From VXNE01 sp964518405 (GTDB taxonomy: Bacteria > Pseudomonadota > Gammaproteobacteria > Pseudomonadales > Azotimanducaceae), in contig CAZFGB010000122.1 of assembly GCA_964518405.1 (NCBI GenBank), positions 1 through 21,666 of the forward strand: DNA of 21,666 bases. The letters are read 5' to 3'. Below are positions 6,963-14,725 of this stretch, one piece after another. The position numbers and the translations under genes are program-made. Within the stretch, counting starts at the first letter, position 1, and each line of letters begins with the position of its first letter. The notes under the pieces are model-generated. The model did no database searches. It was not told the DNA's origin and saw only the letters and a program-made list of their open reading frames with translations.

Positions 6963-7886
6963 CTAATTGGCCACCGCGGATGACGCGTTGGCGGCCGACG
7001 GGAAAAACGCCGCGGCCCGGGGATCGGCGAACGTGGGCGCCAACTCGCTCTCGGGCTCGCCGGATATCCGGGACGCGCGCAGCACCCGCGGGTAGTCCGT
7101 GTCGTAGGGCCGGGCGCGGTGCATCAGGCAGCGGTTGTCCCAGACCGCAAGGTCGCCCACGGTCCAGCGGTGCAGGTAGGTGCGCGGCGGCTTGCAGGCA
7201 TCGGCCATCAGCTGGTCGAGCAGGGCCTCCGAGACGGACGGGGCCATCCCCGGAATCCCGTAGGCGTGCCGGCCCGTGTAGATGGACTTGCGGCCGGTTT
7301 CGGGGTGCGTCTTGATGATGGGGCGCAAGGGTGCCCCCTTGTCGTGAAACCCATACAGGTTGTCGGTCGTGTGCTGGTAGCCGACCCTCTCCTGCGAGTA
7401 GTAGAGGGAGTGGTGCGCAGAAAGCCCCTCGAGCTTTCGGCGGGTGTATTCGTCGAGCGCGTCGAATGCGGCGCGCATGTCGGCGAACTCGGTTTCGCCG
7501 CCCGCTGGCGGTACCACGAGGGCCATCAGCATGGATGCCTTGGCGGCGAGGGGCATGTAGGTGCTGTCGGTATGCCAGCCTTCGTTGCCCTTGAGGATGC
7601 GATACCGCTCCTCGTTCGGTTGCAGCAGAGTGCCGTCGGGCTTGCAGTTCGAGAACTGCACCGTGCCTCCGGTCTGCCGCGACGACATCTGTTCGATCTT
7701 TCCGAAGCGTCGGGCGAAAGCGCCCTGAGACTCGGCATCGAGTGCCTGACCCGGAAAGATCAGCACCCCGTAGGTCAGGAATGCGCTGTGGATCTGCTTC
7801 CAGGTGGGGTCGTCGAGCGAGGCAAGATCCACATCGGTCACGACAGCGCCGAGGGTGGCATCGACGGGTGTGACAGTCAGCGCCAT
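6963..7886 (-). CDS. TauD/TfdA-family Fe(II)/2-oxoglutarate dioxygenase
   Basis: Expected to hydroxylate an organic substrate, often a sulfonate, aryloxyacetate or amino-acid-derived acid, using O2 and 2-oxoglutarate and releasing succinate and CO2. The 307-aa protein has the iron facial triad: His105 and Asp107 in GWHTDSTYM, and His256 in CLMHRARPYD. The 2-oxoglutarate-binding Arg is expected at Arg270 or Arg273 in RVLRASRISG. The VVTDVDLASLDD start and the GVLIFPGQALD segment are typical. Translation should be efficient: a 10-base Shine-Dalgarno GAAGGAGGTT sits just before the ATG. It is divergent from the ankyrin lipoprotein gene. The substrate cannot be named; proximity to sugar-acid genes is the only clue. 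Confidence 0.88.
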   Translation of the reverse strand: MALTVTPVDATLGAVVTDVDLASLDDPTWKQIHSAFLTYGVLIFPGQALDAESQGAFARRFGKIEQMSSRQTGGTVQFSNCKPDGTLLQPNEERYRILKGNEGWHTDSTYMPLAAKASMLMALVVPPAGGETEFADMRAAFDALDEYTRRKLEGLSAHHSLYYSQERVGYQHTTDNLYGFHDKGAPLRPIIKTHPETGRKSIYTGRHAYGIPGMAPSVSEALLDQLMADACKPPRTYLHRWTVGDLAVWDNRCLMHRARPYDTDYPRVLRASRISGEPESELAPTFADPRAAAFFPSAANASSAVAN

Positions 7887-7890
7887 GGCG

Positions 7891-7900
7891 AACCTCCTTC
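7891..7900 (-). promoter_or_regulatory. Strong ribosome binding site of the TauD-like gene
   Basis: Reading leftwards, GAAGGAGGTT ends four bases before the ATG whose last base is 7884. It is the best Shine-Dalgarno noticed in the window and fixes the start at 7886. The rest of the 164-bp divergent region (7887-8050) has no convincing promoter pair. Confidence 0.75.
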
Positions 7901-8050
7901 AAGTCGTTGTTCACGCAACCCGGCGACCCGCAGCTTACCGCAGTAGGTGGGAGGTTTCTGTTCCCGCTATCGCCAAATGGGTGATTCTCTCGCTGCCGAT
8001 TTGACGCGCCGGGGCATAATGTTCCGCCGCCCCGGATCCGAGGAACAACC

Positions 8051-8953
8051 GTGACATCGTTCTCGCGCAATATTGCCAGTGCGCTCGGCGGGGTAGCCCT
8101 GCTCGTGCTCCCGGCCTGTGTGCCCCAGACACAGACCGTGCCGGAGGTGGCTCCGCCGGCGCCGACGAAGGACGTTTGGCAAGCCTCCGCCGAAGGCGAC
8201 ATCACCGAGCTCGGGGCGAACCGACGCGCGGGCGCGGACCTCGATGGCCTGATGCCGGGAGCGGCCCAGGTGACGCCGCTGACAGTCGCCGTCTGGACCG
8301 GCCAATGGGGTTCCGTCAAGTGGCTGCTGGCCAACGGTGCGGACGTGAGCGCCCGCAACGGCGACGGCAGCACGGCCCTCGGCGCGGCGGCTTTCCTCGG
8401 CAGGGCCGAGATGGCGAAGATGCTGATCGATGCCGGCATCGACACTTCCGTTCGCAACGACTCCGGAGATTCGGCCCTCGACATCGCCAGGCTCGACTGG
8501 GCGACGACAGAAACCATCGCCGCCATGCTGAAAACGCCGGTGGATCGGGCCGAAGTGGAAGCGGGCCGCACGAAAATCATTGCGATGCTGGGCGGCACTT
8601 CCATCGATGGCTGGGGAGCCTTGGCGGGGCTGATCGTGAGCGGCGATGCGGCGGCCTTGAAGGAGGTTCTCGGCAAGGGTGCGGACCCCAATGCGCGGGA
8701 TCCGCGGAACGGCACGACGGCGCTGATTCTCGCGGCGTTCCTGGGACGCGTGGACATCGCGAAGATGCTGCTCGCGGCCGGTGCGGACCCGAAGGCGATG
8801 AACCATGACGGTGCGACCGCGCTTGCGGCGGCGGAGTTTGATCGGGCGACCACCGAATACTTCGCGTCGATGTTCGGGATCCCGCTACCGAATCCGGACG
8901 CCGTGGAGAGCGGCAAGGGCGAAGTCGCCCGGATGCTGCGCTCGAAACTTTAG
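8051..8953 (+). CDS. Ankyrin-repeat lipoprotein with an internal duplication
   Basis: A 300-aa secreted protein starting at GTG. The signal peptide core (IASALGGVALLVLPAC) ends in a lipobox-like LPAC with Cys23, so it is probably lipid-anchored and periplasmic. Ankyrin units are visible around residues 80-145 (WLLANGADVSARNGDGSTAL, then MAKMLIDAGIDTSVRND) and 200-262 (GKGADPNARDPRNGTTAL, then AKMLLAAGADPKAMNHDG). Each block ends with the same non-ankyrin tail: D-W-A-T-T-E near 149 and D-R-A-T-T-E near 264, followed by a hydrophobic helix, a Pro-containing segment, a V-E-x-G motif and [RM]ML. The protein is therefore a two-fold repeat of about 115 aa. The partner is unknown, and no catalytic domain was seen. 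Confidence 0.8.
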   Translation: MTSFSRNIASALGGVALLVLPACVPQTQTVPEVAPPAPTKDVWQASAEGDITELGANRRAGADLDGLMPGAAQVTPLTVAVWTGQWGSVKWLLANGADVSARNGDGSTALGAAAFLGRAEMAKMLIDAGIDTSVRNDSGDSALDIARLDWATTETIAAMLKTPVDRAEVEAGRTKIIAMLGGTSIDGWGALAGLIVSGDAAALKEVLGKGADPNARDPRNGTTALILAAFLGRVDIAKMLLAAGADPKAMNHDGATALAAAEFDRATTEYFASMFGIPLPNPDAVESGKGEVARMLRSKL

Positions 8954-8985
8954 GCAATGCGAACGCAACGAATGGGAGGGTTTGC

Positions 8986-10269
8986 ATGGCGCTTGAACTC
9001 GGAGTCATAGCGGACGACCTCACCGGCGGGATGATGGTCGCGAGCCTCCTCGAGCGGGAAGGTGTCCGGTGTCCCCTGGTCACTTCCGCCGAGGCGCTCG
9101 GCGACCTCGATGACGAGAGCGATGCGGTGGTGGTGGGCAAGAAGCTTCGCCTCATCCCCGCCGCGGATTCGCGCAGGGAAGTGAGCGAGATCGGCAGCGC
9201 GTTGCGGGCCATCGATACCAGGCGCATCTACTACAAGTACTGCGCGACGTTCGATTGCACCGACGAGGGCAACATCGGGCCCGCCGCCGAAACGCTTCTG
9301 GAGGTGACGGGCGCCGACCGGGTGATCTTCGCGCCCGCCTTCCCGGAATACAACGTCACGGTGTTCCAGGGCCGGCTGTTTGTGGGCGGCCAGTTGCTGT
9401 CCGAGTCCTTCAAGCAATACGACCCGGTAACTCCCATGACCAACGCCAACCTCAGGGAAGTGCTGAAGCCCCAGATGACGCGAGACGTGGGCCTGATTTC
9501 TCACCGCGTGTTGCATGGAGGCCTGAAAGCGGCGCGTGAGTACGTGGATGCGCAGGTCGCGTCCGGCACCCACGCGTTCGTGATCGATTCCGTCGACGAC
9601 GACGATGTCACCAGGGTCGCGGAGCTGGTGGGCGACTGGGCGGTGACCACGGGTGGCGACGCCCTGCCCGGGTTTCTTGCGCGCCAATGGCTGCCGCCGG
9701 ATCACCCCCCGGGAGACCGGACCGTCCTGCCCCCGGCGCCCGGATACGAGGCCGTCATTGCCGGGAGTTGCGCTCCGCCGACGCTTCGACAGATCGATCA
9801 TTTCGAGACCCGCCACGCGGTGTTCCGCATCGATCTCGTGCGATCGGACGATGCGCTGCTCGACGAGATCAGGGACTGGGCGGCAGAGCATCTTCGCCGG
9901 GGTCCCGTCGCCGTGTGCACCTCGGCGGACGTGGCCGGGGTCGAACGCGCCCAGAAGGCGCTCGGCAAGGACGCGGCGGCGGCGCGGGCGGACGGCCTGC
10001 TGGGGGAAGCTGCGAAGATTCTCTACGAACTCGGCGTTCGCAAGCTAGTGGTGGCGGGCGGCGAGACGAGCGGCCAGGTATTTTCCGCGCTCGGCATCCG
10101 GCAGGTGGAGGTGGGTTCCTTCGACGACCTGTCCGGCGGTTACTGTTTCAGCCGCGCGCCGGGGCCGCTGGCACTCGTCACCAAGGCGGGCGGCCTGGGG
10201 AGCGAGACGTTCTTTGAGTATGCTCTGGAGCGCATGAGACGATCGGAACACGGGGAGTCCGGAGAATGA
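8986..10269 (+). CDS. otnK: Four-carbon acid sugar kinase family (OtnK-like, DUF1537)
   Basis: OtnK-family enzymes phosphorylate 3-oxo-tetronate (or a related C4 acid) at O4 with ATP, producing the substrate of the OtnC decarboxylase. The 427-aa protein has the N-terminal substrate domain signature GVIADDLTGG (Asp9-Asp10 region) and the C-terminal nucleotide-binding domain with KLVVAGGETSGQVFSALG and LVTKAGGLGSETFF. A Shine-Dalgarno-like GGGAGG precedes the ATG. The end overlaps the next gene by ATGA. Compared with textbook OtnK, the region around residues 70-150 (IYYKYCATFDCTDEGNIGPA, FAPAFPEYNVTVFQGRLFV) is clearly recognisable. Exact substrate specificity within DUF1537 varies, including other C4 acids, so the symbol indicates the family rather than a proven activity. 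Confidence 0.82.
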   Translation: MALELGVIADDLTGGMMVASLLEREGVRCPLVTSAEALGDLDDESDAVVVGKKLRLIPAADSRREVSEIGSALRAIDTRRIYYKYCATFDCTDEGNIGPAAETLLEVTGADRVIFAPAFPEYNVTVFQGRLFVGGQLLSESFKQYDPVTPMTNANLREVLKPQMTRDVGLISHRVLHGGLKAAREYVDAQVASGTHAFVIDSVDDDDVTRVAELVGDWAVTTGGDALPGFLARQWLPPDHPPGDRTVLPPAPGYEAVIAGSCAPPTLRQIDHFETRHAVFRIDLVRSDDALLDEIRDWAAEHLRRGPVAVCTSADVAGVERAQKALGKDAAAARADGLLGEAAKILYELGVRKLVVAGGETSGQVFSALGIRQVEVGSFDDLSGGYCFSRAPGPLALVTKAGGLGSETFFEYALERMRRSEHGESGE

Positions 10270-10913
10270 GCGACGAGCAGAGCGTCAGGGAAGAGATCAC
10301 CGCGTGCTATCGCTACGCTGCGAGTCTTGGATTGAACGAGCTTTCGTCGGGCAACCTGAGCTGCCGTTTCGAGGACGGCATGCTGATTTCGCCGAGCGGC
10401 GCGTCCGAGAGCAACATCGCGCCGGAGCGCATCGTGCGCGTTTCCCTCGACGGTGACTGGGAAGGCGACATCAAGCCGTCGACCGAATGGCGAATGCACG
10501 CGGAGATATACCGGCAGCACGAAAGGGCGCGGGCGGTGGTGCATACGCACTCGGACTATTGCGTGGCGCTGTCCTGTCACAACGAGCCGCTGCCGGGCTT
10601 CCACTACCTGGTGGGGTCTTTCGGCGGCGACGACGTGCCTTGCGTGCCGTACTCCACTTTCGGCACCGAGACGCTAGCCCGCGATGCGGCATCCGCCCTG
10701 AAGGATCGGAACGCGTGTCTTTTGGGCAATCACGGCATGATCTGTCGGTCGGGAAACCTGAAAGCGGCCGTCGAACTCGCGCAGCGCCTGGAGATAATGT
10801 GCCGGCAGTATCTGCTCGCCCGCCAGGTGGGGGAACCCAGCCGCCTGACGAGCGCCGAGTGGGACGAGTTCTTCGACCGCGCCCGCAAGGTGAGTTACGG
10901 GCGCTACATCTGA
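10266..10913 (+). CDS. otnC: Class II aldolase/decarboxylase (OtnC-like)
   Basis: Metal-dependent class II aldolase of the fuculose-phosphate aldolase fold. Next to an OtnK-like kinase, the likely reaction is decarboxylation of a 3-oxo-tetronate 4-phosphate to dihydroxyacetone phosphate. The zinc ligands are in place: His93 and His95 (VVHTHSDY) and His156 (LLGNHGMI). The acidic catalytic residue is Glu74 (PSTEWRMHAEIY). LSSGNLSCRF and LISPSGASES form the phosphate-binding part. At 215 aa it has the expected length, slightly offset from E. coli FucA numbering. The ATGA overlap with the kinase gene shows co-translation. An aldolase-type cleavage instead of decarboxylation cannot be excluded. 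Confidence 0.85.
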   Translation: MSDEQSVREEITACYRYAASLGLNELSSGNLSCRFEDGMLISPSGASESNIAPERIVRVSLDGDWEGDIKPSTEWRMHAEIYRQHERARAVVHTHSDYCVALSCHNEPLPGFHYLVGSFGGDDVPCVPYSTFGTETLARDAASALKDRNACLLGNHGMICRSGNLKAAVELAQRLEIMCRQYLLARQVGEPSRLTSAEWDEFFDRARKVSYGRYI

Positions 10914-10961
10914 TCGGGCGTTCGGTTTCGCTCGATATCAACGGCAGTTTAAGGAAGCACC

Positions 10962-11789
10962 ATGTTCAGTTTTGAGGGTTACAGGCCGGTGGACCTGAGT
11001 CCGCGGCTCAAGGCCCGGGTCTATCGGGTGGATGGCTCGTTGGAGGAAGGCAATGCCGACCCCTACGGCAAGCCGTGGGTGATGCAGGAGGGCAGGTTCC
11101 CGGGGGACAATTCGCTGTTCACCCTGTACTCGGCGCCGCCGGGGGGCGACGAGGCCTGGCACCAGGAACGCATGACCACGCACCACGGCGCCCACGTGCA
11201 GGGCGGCAAGGGCCACATCAGCCATTGGGCGGGCGTGCCCGACGACATGCAAGGCCTGTGGGAGATGCCGCTCACGACCTTCATGGGAGAGGCGGCGGTC
11301 TGCAATCTCAAGGATCTGGCGCCGCGCGCCATCACCGACCCGAGTGAGTATCCCCTTGGCGAAGGATGGAGGGTCAAGAGCCGGGAGGGAGAGGTGAGGG
11401 GTCAGGAGATCAAGCCGGAACATCTCTCGAACGTCCAGGCGGGGGACATCGTGCTGATGACGAGCCCCTTTGCCGGCCTCGAGCAGCCGTGGCTGTCCGC
11501 GGCCACCTGCGAATGGCTGATCCATGACCGCAGGATCAAGATGCTGGGCATCGGCGCCCCGGGCATTGAATGGCAATACGACCTCAAGCTGCCGGCGCCG
11601 GACAACTCGCCGATCCGGCGCCTGCTGCTGGGCGCCAACGTTCCCATCGCGCATCCGTTGGTCAACATCGACAAGTTGACCAGGGACCGGGTGTTCTACG
11701 TCGGCCTGCCGCTCAGGTTCGTGAAGTCGGAAGCCAGTTTCATCAGGGCCATCGCGCTGGAAGAAGAACAAGGGAGGACGGGATCATGA
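10962..11789 (+). CDS. Cyclase-family protein (PF04199-like) with altered metal site, copy 1
   Basis: Relative of kynurenine formamidase and isatin hydrolase, enzymes that hydrolyse cyclic or amide bonds using Mn or Zn. The 275-aa protein keeps the fold markers (RPVDLSPRL at the start, a GDIVLM strand, MLGIGAPGIEW, HPLVNIDKL). The signature H-x-G-T-H-x-D reads His74-H-G-A-His78-V-Gln80, with His85 after it, so the bridging Asp is Gln. In the later pair of ligands, which family members place as His then Glu 12 residues on, it has Arg219 and His231. A segment of about 25 residues near 121-147 is absent from its paralogue. It lies 48 bp after otnC and overlaps copy 2 by ATGA. Possible roles are altered hydrolase/lactonase or non-catalytic partner. 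Confidence 0.75.
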   Translation: MFSFEGYRPVDLSPRLKARVYRVDGSLEEGNADPYGKPWVMQEGRFPGDNSLFTLYSAPPGGDEAWHQERMTTHHGAHVQGGKGHISHWAGVPDDMQGLWEMPLTTFMGEAAVCNLKDLAPRAITDPSEYPLGEGWRVKSREGEVRGQEIKPEHLSNVQAGDIVLMTSPFAGLEQPWLSAATCEWLIHDRRIKMLGIGAPGIEWQYDLKLPAPDNSPIRRLLLGANVPIAHPLVNIDKLTRDRVFYVGLPLRFVKSEASFIRAIALEEEQGRTGS

Positions 11790-12517
11790 TCAGTCTCGAA
11801 GGACACCGGATCGTCGACCTGAGCTGGGAGCTGGTCTCGCGGGTGACCCGCATGGACCAGACCGTCGAAGAGGGCAGGCGGGACGTCTACAACATGCCCT
11901 GGATCGTCGAGGAGACCTACAACGAAAAGGACGGCACCATCGAACACTTGGTGGCGTGCAACGTGGGTACCGTCGCGGCCTGGCCCGTAGGCGGCGTCAG
12001 CGGCCACATGGGGTCTCACGTGCAACTGGGTATCGGCCACAACGACAACTGGACGGAACTGCCGGACGGAATGAAAGGCATCTGGGAGATGCCGGTGGAT
12101 ACCTACTACGGCGAGGCCTGCGTCTGCCAGCTCGACCATTTGAAAGGGGAACCGATCCTGCCGGAGCACCTGTCGAACGTGCGGGAGGGCGACATCGTGA
12201 TCATGGGCAGCACCAACTCGGGCGACGACATTCCCTGGATCGAGGGGGATACAGCCTACTGGCTCGCGGAGGAGAAGAAGATCAAGGCGCTCTGCGTGGG
12301 GGTGCCGGGAATTCGATGGGAGACCAGGCAGCTCGATCCGGAACCCGACAACTGTCCCACGCACCGTGCCATGACCGGCAACAACATCCCCATCGTCTAC
12401 CCGCTGGTCAACATCGAGGACCTCAAGCGGGATCGCTGCTTTTTCATGAGCCTGCCGCTCAACGTCGAGCGCATGGAAGGCACCTGGGTGCGGGCGATCG
12501 CGATCGAAGAGGCGTAG
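11786..12517 (+). CDS. Cyclase-family protein (PF04199-like) with altered metal site, copy 2
   Basis: Tandem paralogue of the preceding gene (shared: SLEGHRIVDLS, the KGIWEMP region, LPEHLSNVREGDIVIMG, NIPIVYPLVNIEDL). Its 243 aa show the same substitution, His74-M-G-S-His78-V-Gln80 with His85, at identical residue numbers. In the distal ligand pair it keeps His193, but the expected Glu is Tyr205. The two copies thus share one change and differ in the other, which would fit a heteromer with unequal subunits. The distal Glu is missing from both. The start ATG at 11786 overlaps the copy 1 stop. It ends the rightward operon; the next gene is convergent. The substrate is unknown; a sugar lactone or cyclic intermediate feeding OtnK/OtnC is a guess. 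Confidence 0.75.
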   Translation: MISLEGHRIVDLSWELVSRVTRMDQTVEEGRRDVYNMPWIVEETYNEKDGTIEHLVACNVGTVAAWPVGGVSGHMGSHVQLGIGHNDNWTELPDGMKGIWEMPVDTYYGEACVCQLDHLKGEPILPEHLSNVREGDIVIMGSTNSGDDIPWIEGDTAYWLAEEKKIKALCVGVPGIRWETRQLDPEPDNCPTHRAMTGNNIPIVYPLVNIEDLKRDRCFFMSLPLNVERMEGTWVRAIAIEEA

Positions 12518-12550
12518 GACGGGGCGGTCTAGCCGTTGTGGGGCCGAGGT

Positions 12551-12934
12551 CTAAGCGGTAGGCCTTTGGATCGGCAGAACACGCACTCGAGCTCGGTTCG
12601 GGTCGACGACAACCAAAGCGCCGGAGGCCAGATCGGCTTCGTGCTGCCGTAGCGCGGCCACGACCACTTCAGCCAGTTGTTCCGGCAGAACATCTTGGGA
12701 CCGAACCTGCAGAACGCTGGGTCCGCTCGCGCCCGACAACGCGAGCATGGTGCCGAAGTCCAGTTCGTGGGTGAACACCGCATGGTCATTCTGTCGGGCC
12801 CACGCCATGATCGCATCGTCGGTTGCGCGAGGATCGCCGATGTCCGACCAGTGGACGGCGGGACATCCCAGTCCCGTCAGCACCGGTGCCCACTTCGGAG
12901 AGAGGTTCACATCGATCAGTAGCTTGACTGTCAC
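12551..12934 (-). CDS. DUF5615 PIN-like toxin
   Basis: A 127-aa PIN-like protein of the DUF5615 group, expected to be an RNase toxin. The acidic residues are visible as Asp8 (KLLIDVNLSP), the Asp39-Asp40 pair in RATDDAIMAWA, and Asp59 (FTHELDFGTM), in the order expected of the fold. The C-terminal part ends in a VVVDPNRARVRVLPI strand pair. The start overlaps the stop of the DUF433 gene (ATGA), the standard arrangement for this two-gene module. The end is convergent with the cyclase operon, 33 bp away. Confidence 0.82.
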   Translation of the reverse strand: MTVKLLIDVNLSPKWAPVLTGLGCPAVHWSDIGDPRATDDAIMAWARQNDHAVFTHELDFGTMLALSGASGPSVLQVRSQDVLPEQLAEVVVAALRQHEADLASGALVVVDPNRARVRVLPIQRPTA

Positions 12935-13170
12935 TCGCTGGCGAGCGGCACTTCGCGCTCTTCAAGCCGCCACGCGGCGTACGCCAGGGCCGCGTCGATA
13001 TCCTCGCGCTCGAGATAGGGGTAGGCGTCGAAGATCTCGCGTGGCTCTCGGCCCGCCGCCAGCAGGCCCAACACCGTGCCTACCGTCACCCGGAGTCCCC
13101 TGATGCACGCCTTTCCTCCCATGACGTTGGGGTCGAAGGTGATTCGCGTCGTTGCTGCCGCTTTCGTCAT
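12931..13170 (-). CDS. DUF433 antitoxin
   Basis: A 79-aa DUF433 protein, with ITFDPNVMGGKACIRGLRVTVGTVLGLLAAG (broken here by no gap) giving the G-K-x-x-I-R-G-x-R-[VI] signature. It continues with a winged-helix-like helix pair ending in Y-P-x-L-x-x-E-D-I-D-A-A-L-A-Y-A-A. It should neutralise the DUF5615 protein encoded next and repress the pair. The 216 bp upstream (13171-13386) hold no gene. Reading leftwards, a TTGACA lies at 13246-13241, but its -10 partner is poor. Confidence 0.82.
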   Translation of the reverse strand: MTKAAATTRITFDPNVMGGKACIRGLRVTVGTVLGLLAAGREPREIFDAYPYLEREDIDAALAYAAWRLEEREVPLASE

Positions 13171-13386
13171 TGTCCACTCCGAGCGCCCACAGCCTGTAGC
13201 GGGAACGCCATGAGGCGAAATTGAGCCAGTCCCGAGGCGATGTCAAGGACCTGTGCCGGCTCAAGGTCGTGGCGGGCCTACTCGAAGCTAACCGCCTACC
13301 AGATCATGGTTTGCCATCCATCGTGGACGTAGACCCTCGCTACAGATTGCCTGCCGTCCATTGTCCCGACCAAGATAGAAGGAGAG

Positions 13387-14556
13387 CTAATTCGACTCTT
13401 CGAATATCTCCCGCCCGATCAGCCAGCGTCGAATCTCCGACGTCCCCGCTCCGATCTCGTACAGCTTCGCGTCGCGAAGGAGACGGCCAGCGGGATACTC
13501 GTTGATGTAGCCGTTGCCGCCGAGTAACTGTATGGCGTCGAGCGCCAGCGCGGTCGCGATTTCGGAGCAGTGCAGGATGACTCCGGCGGCGTCCTTGCGC
13601 GTGGTTTCTCCCCGGTCGCAGGCGCCGGCGACGGCGTAGAGATAGGCGCGGCAGGCGTTGGCGCGGGTGTACATGTCCGCGAGCTTGCCCTGCACGAGCT
13701 GGAACCGGCCGATAGGTTCGCCGAACTGCTCTCGGTCGCGGACGTAGGGCACAACGGTATCGAGACAAGCCTGCATGATGCCGACAGGACCGGCCGCCAG
13801 AACCACGCGTTCGAAGTCGAGGCCGCTCATCAGGACACCGACGCCGCCGTTCTCCCTGCCGAGAACATTCGCCGCTGGCACTTCGGCGTCTTCAAACACC
13901 AGTTCGCAGGTTCCCGAGCCGCGCATCCCCAGCTTTTCGAGACCTGGGGACCGCGTGAACCCGGGCGTTTCCCGCTCGACGATGAACGCCGTGATGCCTT
14001 GGGCGCCGGCGTCGGGTTGCGTTTTCGCGTAGACCACGTAGGTGTCGGCGTCGGGGCCGTTGGTGATCCACATCTTGGCGCCGTTCAGCACGTAAACGTC
14101 CCCGATGCGTTGCGCCGCCAGCCGCATGGAGACCACGTCCGAGCCGGCGCCCGCCTCGCTCATCGCCAGCGCCCCGACATGCTCGCCGCTGACGAGCGCC
14201 GGAAGGTAACGCCGCTTCTGTTCCGGCGTCCCGTGGCGTTCGATCTGGTTGACGCAGAGGTTGGAGTGGGCGCCGTAGGAGAGCCCTACCGAGGCGGATG
14301 CCCTCGATATCTCCTCCATCGCGATGCAGTGCGCGAGATAGCCCATCCCTGAACCGCCGGATTCCGTTCCCGCGGTGATGCCGAGCAGGCCCAGTTCGCC
14401 GAGCCGTGGCCAGAGGTCGCGCGGAAATACGTTCTCCGCGTCGATCGCGGCGGCCCGCGGCGCGATTTCCGCGCTCGCGAAGCGACTCACCGCGTCGCGC
14501 AGCAGGTCGAGCGTCTCGCCGAGGCCGAAGTTGAGGGAGAAGGAAGTCGGATCCAT
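13387..14556 (-). CDS. Acyl-CoA dehydrogenase, isovaleryl-CoA dehydrogenase type
   Basis: FAD enzyme that introduces a 2,3 double bond into a short branched acyl-CoA; the best family match is leucine catabolism. The 389-aa protein has YGAHSNLCVNQIERHG (typical of isovaleryl-CoA dehydrogenase), the signature ALAMSEAGAGSDV, the FAD-binding KMWITNGPDADTYVVYAKT, and QLLGGNGYINEYP. The catalytic Glu is at the helix-G position, Glu249 in GLDFERVVLAAGP, while the usual acyl-CoA dehydrogenase site near the end reads IGAGTSEIRR with Gly. This swap defines the isovaleryl-CoA group. ATG 14556 gives a normal N-terminus; an extension to 14601 is unlikely. None of the usual partners (methylcrotonyl-CoA carboxylase, AMP-ligase) are adjacent. 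Confidence 0.88.
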   Translation of the reverse strand: MDPTSFSLNFGLGETLDLLRDAVSRFASAEIAPRAAAIDAENVFPRDLWPRLGELGLLGITAGTESGGSGMGYLAHCIAMEEISRASASVGLSYGAHSNLCVNQIERHGTPEQKRRYLPALVSGEHVGALAMSEAGAGSDVVSMRLAAQRIGDVYVLNGAKMWITNGPDADTYVVYAKTQPDAGAQGITAFIVERETPGFTRSPGLEKLGMRGSGTCELVFEDAEVPAANVLGRENGGVGVLMSGLDFERVVLAAGPVGIMQACLDTVVPYVRDREQFGEPIGRFQLVQGKLADMYTRANACRAYLYAVAGACDRGETTRKDAAGVILHCSEIATALALDAIQLLGGNGYINEYPAGRLLRDAKLYEIGAGTSEIRRWLIGREIFEESN

Positions 14557-14642
14557 GATCGATCCACCGACAGGCGTTCGGTTTCCAGGCCAGCGTAGCA
14601 CAGCGTTCCGACGGGCGGGTTCGAGCCGGGTCGAGCCTGCAT

Positions 14643-14685
14643 CGGGTCGCTGGCGCTCGCGTTAAGCGTTTGTTCCATGGAAGTG
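14643..14685 (-). repeat. Inverted copy of the ATGGAACAAA leader repeat
   Basis: Reading leftwards this is CACTTCC-ATGGAACAAACGC, then 7 bases, then GAGCGCCAGCGACCCG. The unit at 15740 has the same 14-base and 16-base blocks with the same 7-base gap, in the opposite orientation. Both encode MEQT-x-x-x-SASDP from the ATG. It lies in the 169-bp divergent region between the acyl-CoA dehydrogenase and cobS. The leftward frame runs 63 codons over the dehydrogenase start in another frame and is not a credible gene. Confidence 0.7.
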
Positions 14686-14725
14686 ATTAAATACCGCCAC
14701 CTGAATCCAAGGACCCAGCTTGCCG

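Noticed and set aside
8001..8020. TTGACG and CATAAT before the ankyrin gene as a promoter.
   Set aside because: They are only 8 bp apart, too close to form one promoter.
6763..8916. Leftward open frame of about 717 codons across the ankyrin gene, the intergenic region and the TauD-like gene.
   Set aside because: It is out of frame with the TauD-like gene and antisense to the ankyrin gene, so it is a composition artefact.
13218..13246. TTGACA (leftward) as a -35 box for the DUF433/DUF5615 pair.
   Set aside because: The -10 at 17-bp spacing reads CAATTT, a poor match, and the leader would be about 40-50 bases with no other support.
12962..13264. A leftward 100-codon frame overlapping the DUF433 gene, with a plausible-looking start segment.
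   Set aside because: Its second half is the DUF433 gene read in the wrong frame; no family was recognised in the first part.
14487..14678. A 63-codon leftward frame starting in the leader repeat (MEQT...).
   Set aside because: It overlaps the acyl-CoA dehydrogenase start in another frame and shows no domain; kept only as a repeat.
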